Below are positions 6,959 through 11,819 of a stretch of DNA of 11,819 nt, one piece after another; the stretch's first letter is position 1; each line of letters begins with the position of its first letter. Position numbers and translations under genes: made by a program. Source of the DNA: an uncultured Muribaculaceae bacterium. Its GTDB lineage: Bacteria > Bacteroidota > Bacteroidia > Bacteroidales > Muribaculaceae. The notes beneath the pieces are model-generated. The model was not told where the DNA came from. It was given only the letters and a program-made list of their open reading frames with translations, and searched no databases. The DNA is taken from positions 1 through 11,819 of the forward strand of contig CAJUBM010000094.1 of the NCBI GenBank assembly GCA_910584735.1, given 5' to 3'.

Positions 6959-8203
6959 TCATGATGCATCCTCGACCAGACGTCTGTTGAGGAAGAAACG
7001 GCGTGTGGCGAAAATAAGGAGCAGTGTGCCGCCAAGTTGTAGGAACGCTGCGGTCCAGAAAGCCCAGGAATAGGTGCAGAATTCCACCAGGACGCCGCCA
7101 ATGAGAATCCCTATGCCCATGCCGATGTCCCACGAGGTAAGGATTGATGAATTTGCCGTGCCGCGTTGGTCGTGCCGCGCCACTGAGACGAACATGTTGA
7201 GGAACGCCGGGTACATATGCCCGTTGCCGAGACCGATGAGCAGGGCCGATGTGTAGTAGGCCCATGGAAGCGGCACGGCGGCGAAAAGCGTGTAACCTGC
7301 AAGTGACAGCAGTGTACCCATTACCGCGTTCTGTGTCAGTTTCCCTTTCTTCAGGGCTTTGGAGCCTTGCAGACGCGAGGCGAAAAGTCCAAGGGAGAGA
7401 ATCATGAAGAACAGGCCGGTGCCGTCGGTTATGTCAAGTTTCTCCTTGCCGTAGATAGCCACATAGTTGCTCATTATGCCCCAGCACACGGCGAAGAAAG
7501 CTATATTTATCGCCATCAGCCACGCCCGTGTCAGGAAGAAGCGGTCAAGAGAAAGGGGCTGTTTGTTCTTTACCACGGCACGGGCCGGCAGGCGTATCAG
7601 CGCTACAGATACGAATCCTCCCATTGCCAGGAAGAAAGCCAGCCAGAACAGCAGGTCGAAGTTGTGGGTAGCCGTATATATCCATATCCCTACCGAAGGG
7701 GCGAAAGCCATGGCAAGGTTGTTGCTCAGTCCGTAATAGCCGATTCCCACATTGCGGTGGCGCGAGGGAAGCGAGTCCATGGCAACTGTTGAATTAGCCA
7801 CGGTCACCGCGCCGAAAGGCAGTCCGTGTATGGTGCGTACTATTGCGAAAAGCAGCAGTGTGCCGGCTCCCACATAGCCTAAGAAACAGATGAAAAAGAA
7901 CAGGAAGCACAGCATCAATACCTTCTTACGGTCGAAGCTGTCAACAATGAAGCCGCTGAACGGACGCACAACCAAGGCCGCCACCACGTAACCCGAAAGT
8001 ACGAACCCCATCATATGTTTGTCGGCCCGGAACTGGGCGTCAAGGTAGATGGGAAGCAGGGGTGTGAGGATATAGAAAGCAAAGAACAGCAGGAAGTTGC
8101 TAATCATTGCTTTCCAATAGTTGGAGTTCCAAAGTTTCTCAGCCGCCTCTGTCGTAGCCGTGGGTGCGGAAGCGTCCGAAAGTATTTCTTCATGCTGTTC
8201 CAT
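6959..8203 (-). CDS. MFS transporter (efflux-type)
   Basis: The product is a 414-aa major facilitator superfamily permease, the usual length for a 12-helix member. It is expected in the inner membrane, where it would use the proton gradient to export or import a small solute. A hydrophilic N-terminus (about 1-30) precedes the first helix (about 33-54). The MFS motif A, GFIVDSFDRKK (84-94), sits in the loop between helices 2 and 3. The central loop (about 210-225) separates the two six-helix halves. The overall look is that of drug or arabinose-type efflux permeases, but the sequence does not reveal a substrate. It starts with ATG at complement 8201-8203, 15 bp after the DUF4293 gene, so the two are almost certainly co-transcribed. 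Confidence 0.92.
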   Translation of the reverse strand: MEQHEEILSDASAPTATTEAAEKLWNSNYWKAMISNFLLFFAFYILTPLLPIYLDAQFRADKHMMGFVLSGYVVAALVVRPFSGFIVDSFDRKKVLMLCFLFFFICFLGYVGAGTLLLFAIVRTIHGLPFGAVTVANSTVAMDSLPSRHRNVGIGYYGLSNNLAMAFAPSVGIWIYTATHNFDLLFWLAFFLAMGGFVSVALIRLPARAVVKNKQPLSLDRFFLTRAWLMAINIAFFAVCWGIMSNYVAIYGKEKLDITDGTGLFFMILSLGLFASRLQGSKALKKGKLTQNAVMGTLLSLAGYTLFAAVPLPWAYYTSALLIGLGNGHMYPAFLNMFVSVARHDQRGTANSSILTSWDIGMGIGILIGGVLVEFCTYSWAFWTAAFLQLGGTLLLIFATRRFFLNRRLVEDAS

Positions 8204-8218
8204 ACGGCGGAGGCGGGG

Positions 8219-8641
8219 TTAACGCAGGCGGTCGGCGGCTCTCAGCAGTTTCTCGTCATGGCGTATGCAACGCAAGGCCAGGATTGAGAACAGAAGCGCT
8301 CCGAGTTGCAGGAATACGCCTCCCTGCCAACGCAACGGTTCGGCTACGGTACCCCAGCCGAGATACATGCACCATTCGGCTATGTTGCATGCCACTATAA
8401 GGAAGGCGGCAATAACAATTACGCTTTTCTGACGCGCGGTATTCCGGTAAAGGAATATCGCAACGAGGAGAAGCAGGGCCGTAAGGATGTTTACGATTAG
8501 GAAAATCGGCATTTCACAGGGCGTGATGAACTGATGTTCAGGCGTAGGCGCCTCAATCAGGAACACGGGGGTGAAGCAGAAGATTGCCATGAGCAGCGCT
8601 GCGCATAAGAGCCACACCGACTGCCATCGTTGTATTACCAT
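8219..8641 (-). CDS. DUF4293 family membrane protein
   Basis: This 140-aa protein fits DUF4293, a family known to me from Bacteroidota. It has the characteristic start MVIQRWQSVWLL and the C-terminal tail DEKLLRAADRLR, with four hydrophobic segments between at about residues 8-30, 45-65, 73-95 and 107-125. The function of the family is unknown. The frame extends upstream to a TTG at 8707, but ATG at complement 8639-8641 is preferred because it restores the usual family N-terminus. That choice leaves a leader of about 85 nt behind the promoter at 8733-8762. It is the first gene of the operon with the MFS transporter and the 126-aa membrane protein. Confidence 0.87.
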   Translation of the reverse strand: MVIQRWQSVWLLCAALLMAIFCFTPVFLIEAPTPEHQFITPCEMPIFLIVNILTALLLLVAIFLYRNTARQKSVIVIAAFLIVACNIAEWCMYLGWGTVAEPLRWQGGVFLQLGALLFSILALRCIRHDEKLLRAADRLR

Positions 8642-8678
8642 AGGGTGTAAGAGTTTAGTTGTTTGTGTCTGTCCGCAG

Positions 8679-8709
8679 CCTTGACACTCCGCCAACCGGG
8701 GTGCCAAGG
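8679..8709 (-). promoter_or_regulatory. Leader hairpin upstream of the DUF4293 gene
   Basis: On the minus-strand transcript CCTTGGCAC (complement 8701-8709) can pair with GTGTCAAGG (complement 8679-8687), a 9-bp stem with one G-U pair and a 13-nt loop. It lies between the predicted transcription start and the ATG at 8641. No T-tract follows. It could affect translation or mRNA stability; no known riboswitch is recognised. Confidence 0.3.
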
Positions 8710-8732
8710 TAGAGCGAATGGATGTAATGATG

Positions 8733-8762
8733 CAAAATTACGAATAAATTTCGCATCACAAA
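8733..8762 (-). promoter_or_regulatory. Promoter of the DUF4293-MFS operon
   Basis: The minus strand carries TTTG (complement 8759-8762), an 18-bp spacer, and TAATTTTG (complement 8733-8740). The second element matches the Bacteroidota -7 consensus TAnnTTTG exactly. The spacing is one base below the usual 19-21. Transcription would begin near 8726. Confidence 0.6.
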
Positions 8763-8779
8763 TAATTTTATCAGGATGT

Positions 8780-8800
8780 GGCGCCTTTTTCCGGGGCACC
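8780..8800 (-). terminator. Weak terminator-like stem after the TPR gene
   Basis: GGTGCC (complement 8795-8800) can pair with GGCGCC (complement 8780-8785) with one G-U pair and a 9-nt loop, directly after the TPR gene's stop codon. The stem is short and the downstream sequence is only moderately A+T-rich, so read-through into the DUF4293 operon cannot be excluded. Confidence 0.3.
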
Positions 8801-11053
8801 TTATTCTATAGAGTAGAGCAGGGAATCGGTTAGGAGCGGGAGAAGGTCAGGCTGAATTCCGAGGCGCGAGAGTGCGGGGGTATCCTCGGCTATATCGGAG
8901 ATGAAACCCTCCACTGCCTGCGATATAGTTAGTGCTTCTTTCTCTTTCCTTGCTGATATGTTCATGCGGTAGGAGTCGAGGGCTTCCTTGAAATTTCCCT
9001 GGATGAGATGGATGTGTCCGAGATTGAGATAGTCGTTGGGTATATGCCCTGTTTTTTCCATCGCCTTTTCAAGATAGCGCCGGCTCTGAGCGGAATCTCC
9101 GTTCATCAGTAAAGCCCAAGAAAGCTGCCGCAGCACCTTTTTAGGGTTGGCGCCGAGGTATTCGGCTTTGAAATAGGACTTTACAGCCGCGTCATATTGC
9201 TCCGACTGCAACTGGCAGTAAGCGCATGAGAGGGTCAGCACAGGATCCTCCCCGCAGCCCGGGAGTGCCGTGGCCTGCCTGAAATACTCCATTGCTTTCT
9301 TATAATTCCCGGTCTGCATGTGGCATCGTGCCGTGTTTTTAAGCACCCACAGATTGTCGGGTTGGACGAGGAGTGTCATTTCGAAGTATTCCAACGCCTT
9401 TCGGTAATTCCCTAATTTCATGTTGGCATACCCCATGCGCTGTATCAGCATCGACTGGGGGCTTTTCGGGTCGGTTACTCCCTCGGAAAGATTGCCCAGT
9501 CCGGCAGCTAACGCAAGGCCCTCCTCATAATAGCCGTGCGAGAAATAGAATTCGCATATAACCTGCACGAGCGAGGGGGAGTTCAAGGATTCCAGTCCCG
9601 GTATGCCTGAGAGATTTATGGCTTGCGCGAACGGATTGGGGAACTCCCCCTTGCGCCGGAAAAGGCGGAAGAAACGGAACAGATTCTGCACCTGTTTCCG
9701 CAGCAGGTCGCGGCGGTCGGACATATCGGTATTAAGCATTGCCGAACGCAGTTCGTTGAACTGGTCGGCCTGTGCGTTGAGTTGCTGCATTATCAATGCG
9801 CGTTGCGGGGCCGGGGCGGCTGTGAGCGACAGCATCATGGAGTATTTGTCGGAGTCGCACAGCATCGGCATGGCGCTTATTATATCGGCCAGTGGCTGTA
9901 AATCCGCATTTGATTGGTCGGCGAGTTCCGTACGGTCGGTATGGAAGGGGAGGAACCAGTTAGCGACCTCATGGAAGAACGGGAAGGATTTCAGGTGGGA
10001 GAAGGTTCCCATCATCACATCGCCTCCTTCCTCCTGTATCTCGCTCATCTCTCGGAGTTTGTCGCTTATTCCTGATTTCTCTAAGAGCTCGTGCCATTCG
10101 GGATTCTCTTCCATGTCCTCCGGGTCTACGGGGAGTTCGCCGGAGAAACGGCGTGAGATTTCGGGGCGCAGCTTCATCATTTCCGGCACCACCTCGTCGC
10201 GTATCTTGGCCGTTATACGGTCGGTGTCGCGGGTGCGTGTCAGTTCCTTGTAAGCCATCTCGGCATCCGTCTCCCATGAAGAGGTTTCCTTTAGAGCCTC
10301 CAGTCTGTGGCGTAAGCGAGGTGGCATATAGCGTCCACGGCCTTTGTTAAGGGCTAACAACAATCCAATCAAAGAGGCCGACTGCAGGCGTGGCGAGGTT
10401 GCGGTACGTGCCGACATCAACAGTTCCAGCCGTCGTGTATCATAATATACCAACGACCCAAGGGTCACTGCCCAGGTAAGGAGTATGGCGAAATGCTCCG
10501 GGAATATGCTTTCCGAGAAAACTTTTTCAAGACTTTCGGCATCGGCAGCCGAAAGAGGATGTGTGACCCAGGCTTTGTTAAAAAGACGAGTCTCAAGATT
10601 CTCGCGGCGCCTGAGGCTTTCGATGTATTCGTCGCGGCGTTTGGAGCCGGTTATGAAATCGAACATCGAGCCTTTCCCTGTCAGGGATGCATATTCCTCT
10701 ATCAGCGAAGCTATGCTTTCTCCCGGGCGCGTGTTTTCAAAACGCGCCACATTATTATATAGGGAGGGCTCGTCAATCATGAGGTTGGCGCGTTCCAAGG
10801 TGTCGGTGGTAGATAGCAATACCTCTCCCAACTGTTCGGACATCTCGGAGCGGCCCGGGTCCTCAGCGCCTGATGCGGCATATCTCAGCATGTGCCGGTA
10901 GGTTTCCTCGGCGCGGGCCACGGCATCGGAAGCCTCGAAGTTCATAATGGACTCGGCCAGGGAACGCGTGGTGGAGAACGCCTCGCGTAGCCTCCTGGCC
11001 TTTACGAGATGTTCTATCTTATCTTTTATTTCAGAGAAAATCTGTTTTTTCAT
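8801..11053 (-). CDS. TPR repeat protein, 750 aa
   Basis: This long protein has no signal peptide or clear membrane span and is probably cytoplasmic. About five tetratricopeptide repeats lie at roughly residues 535-710. Two clear copies are GYANMKLGNYRKALEYFEMT... and ARCHMQTGNYKKAMEYFRQA..., and another is LGHIHLIQGNFKEALDSY. TPR units form helical superhelices that bind partner proteins. The first 530 residues are mostly helical, charged and not assigned to any family I know. They include a moderately hydrophobic stretch around FAILLTWAVTLGSLVYY that is more likely buried than membrane-spanning. The gene appears monocistronic, divergent from gdhA, with its own -7 box. The start is ATG at complement 11051-11053, giving the N-terminus MKKQIFSEIKDK. 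No enzymatic motif was seen and its partner is unknown. Confidence 0.88.
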   Translation of the reverse strand: MKKQIFSEIKDKIEHLVKARRLREAFSTTRSLAESIMNFEASDAVARAEETYRHMLRYAASGAEDPGRSEMSEQLGEVLLSTTDTLERANLMIDEPSLYNNVARFENTRPGESIASLIEEYASLTGKGSMFDFITGSKRRDEYIESLRRRENLETRLFNKAWVTHPLSAADAESLEKVFSESIFPEHFAILLTWAVTLGSLVYYDTRRLELLMSARTATSPRLQSASLIGLLLALNKGRGRYMPPRLRHRLEALKETSSWETDAEMAYKELTRTRDTDRITAKIRDEVVPEMMKLRPEISRRFSGELPVDPEDMEENPEWHELLEKSGISDKLREMSEIQEEGGDVMMGTFSHLKSFPFFHEVANWFLPFHTDRTELADQSNADLQPLADIISAMPMLCDSDKYSMMLSLTAAPAPQRALIMQQLNAQADQFNELRSAMLNTDMSDRRDLLRKQVQNLFRFFRLFRRKGEFPNPFAQAINLSGIPGLESLNSPSLVQVICEFYFSHGYYEEGLALAAGLGNLSEGVTDPKSPQSMLIQRMGYANMKLGNYRKALEYFEMTLLVQPDNLWVLKNTARCHMQTGNYKKAMEYFRQATALPGCGEDPVLTLSCAYCQLQSEQYDAAVKSYFKAEYLGANPKKVLRQLSWALLMNGDSAQSRRYLEKAMEKTGHIPNDYLNLGHIHLIQGNFKEALDSYRMNISARKEKEALTISQAVEGFISDIAEDTPALSRLGIQPDLLPLLTDSLLYSIE

Positions 11054-11072
11054 TCGTGTAATTAAAGTCCTA

Positions 11073-11080
11073 CAAAGTTA
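11073..11080 (-). promoter_or_regulatory. TPR gene promoter, -7 element
   Basis: TAACTTTG on the minus strand matches TAnnTTTG exactly, 19 bp before the ATG. Several TTTG tetramers lie upstream, but at spacings of about 13 and 25 bp rather than 19-21, so the -33 element is unclear. Confidence 0.5.
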
Positions 11081-11287
11081 ACAAACAAATATGCAAATAT
11101 CTTGCCAAAAATGATATAAAAAACTATGGCCGGAAAAATCGCTTATCCGTGGCAAAAAAACTGTAGATTCACGGGGTTGTGATACAGGTTGTCGGCAGTG
11201 GGAGAAAAGGGTGTGCAAAATGCCGAAAGTGTTTTTAAACAATAAAAAAATGTGCGGAAAAAGATAACCGTATTTGGGTTTTTTACC

Positions 11288-11295
11288 TATATTTG
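11288..11295 (+). promoter_or_regulatory. gdhA promoter, -7 element
   Basis: TATATTTG matches TAnnTTTG exactly and would start transcription near 11302, giving a leader of about 79 nt. A TTTG at 11273-11276 is only 11 bp upstream, too close for a standard -33 element. Confidence 0.5.
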
Positions 11296-11380
11296 CCGCA
11301 GAATTAGTAAGGCACTCTCCAAAGATGAAGTGCCGAAATGAAAAACGGTTAACCTATCAACATCTTTTATCTAAACGGAT

Positions 11381-11819
11381 ATGGATATTAATAATATCAT
11401 GAACACCCTGGAAGCTAAGCATCCAGGTGAAAAGGAATACCTCCAGGCAGTGCGCGAGGTGCTTCTTTCTGTAGCCGACGTTTACAACCAGCATCCTGAG
11501 TTCGAGAAGAACCGTATCATCGAACGTATGGTAGAGCCCGATCGTATCTTCACATTCCGTGTCAACTGGATTGACGACCGTGGCGAGGTGCAGACCAACA
11601 TCGGTTATCGCGTGCAGTTCAACAATGCCATCGGCCCGTACAAAGGCGGCATCCGTTTCCACGCTTCCGTTAACCTTTCGATTCTGAAATTCCTCGGCTT
11701 CGAGCAGACTTTCAAGAACGCCCTTACCACTCTTCCTATGGGTGGCGCCAAGGGTGGTAGCGATTTCTCGCCCCGTGGCAAGAGCGACCGCGAGATTATG
11801 CGTTTCTGCCAGGCCTTCA
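11381..11819 (+). CDS. gdhA: NADP-type glutamate dehydrogenase, N-terminal part (cut by window end)
   Basis: The first 146 codons of a hexameric glutamate dehydrogenase are present; the gene runs off the window, and the family is about 445-450 aa. The enzyme aminates 2-oxoglutarate to L-glutamate with NAD(P)H in the cytoplasm and is a main ammonium-assimilation route. The N-terminal helix (EKEYLQAVREVL) leads to the substrate domain with GPYKGGIRFH and LPMGGAKGGSDF. Lys88, Lys112 and Lys124 keep the 24- and 12-residue spacing of the substrate-binding and catalytic lysines of E. coli GdhA (92, 116, 128). The sequence style fits the NADP-dependent small-subunit class, but cofactor use cannot be judged because the nucleotide-binding domain is outside the window. 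ATG 11381 gives the family-typical start; an ATG at codon 7 is a less likely alternative. Confidence 0.95.
   Translation, partial: MDINNIMNTLEAKHPGEKEYLQAVREVLLSVADVYNQHPEFEKNRIIERMVEPDRIFTFRVNWIDDRGEVQTNIGYRVQFNNAIGPYKGGIRFHASVNLSILKFLGFEQTFKNALTTLPMGGAKGGSDFSPRGKSDREIMRFCQAF

Larger units (their letters stand above)
11054..11380. other. Divergent intergenic region between the TPR gene and gdhA
   Basis: This 327-bp A-rich stretch contains the TPR promoter at its left end and the gdhA promoter and leader at its right. Between about 11081 and 11270 I see no gene, RNA structure or repeat that I can support. The gdhA leader (about 11302-11380) has a 6-bp stem, GGCACT (11311-11316) with AGTGCC (11329-11334). 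It also has two tiny open frames: a four-codon one at 11338-11352 and a 25-codon one at 11325-11402 that overlaps the gdhA start. Confidence 0.5.

Noticed and set aside
7367..7792. 141-aa plus-strand open frame inside the MFS gene
   Set aside because: Complementary to a well-supported membrane transporter; the product has no recognisable features.
8642..8707. Upstream TTG start (8707) for the DUF4293 protein, adding 22 residues
   Set aside because: The extra residues are Cys/Gln-rich and unlike the family; the ATG at 8641 gives the typical IQRxQS N-terminus.
9603..10253. 216-aa plus-strand open frame inside the TPR gene
   Set aside because: Composition is dominated by Ser, Arg and Cys, typical of an antisense frame; the TPR protein explains the region.
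1..11819. CRISPR array, insertion sequence or integrase
   Set aside because: No regularly spaced direct repeats, no terminal inverted repeats flanking a transposase, and no recombinase motifs were seen.

Overview
The window looks like a chromosomal segment from a Bacteroidota bacterium, most likely order Bacteroidales and possibly Muribaculaceae-like; I cannot fix the genus. Three things support this. Promoter -7 elements of the TAnnTTTG type precede uvrB, the DUF4293 gene, the TPR gene, gdhA and the left-hand operon. One gene belongs to DUF4293, a family I know from Bacteroidota. Strong Shine-Dalgarno sequences are mostly absent.

Left accessory region (1-2564). Two minus-strand genes form a probable operon: a Panacea-domain (DUF4065/SocA-like) protein of 183 aa, followed by a large unrecognised 513-aa protein. 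The 513-aa gene is visibly richer in A+T than the housekeeping genes to its right. Panacea domains are known as antitoxin modules that pair with very diverse partners, so this pair is a candidate toxin-antitoxin or phage-defence module and the most interesting part of the window. It carries its own signals: a predicted promoter, a palindrome just upstream of the Panacea start, and a perfect 11-bp hairpin whose loop holds the Panacea stop codon. The 376-bp divergent intergenic region to uvrB holds a 12-bp inverted repeat and a G+T-rich stretch.

Housekeeping region (2565-6496). uvrB (nucleotide excision repair) and a YgiQ-family radical SAM gene overlap by 4 bp (ATGA) and are clearly co-transcribed from a promoter directly upstream of the true uvrB ATG. 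The pair ends at a hairpin shared with the convergent operon.

Membrane operon (8762-6535, minus). A well-formed TTTG/TAnnTTTG promoter drives a DUF4293 membrane protein, an MFS transporter and a small four-helix membrane protein. Their spacings are 15 and 43 bp.

Right region (8801-11819). A 750-aa cytoplasmic TPR protein (minus) is transcribed divergently from gdhA, NADP-type glutamate dehydrogenase. gdhA is cut off by the window end after about 146 codons. The 327-bp space between them holds both promoters and a gdhA leader with a small hairpin and overlapping micro-ORFs.

No tRNA, rRNA, CRISPR array, insertion sequence or integrase gene was seen.
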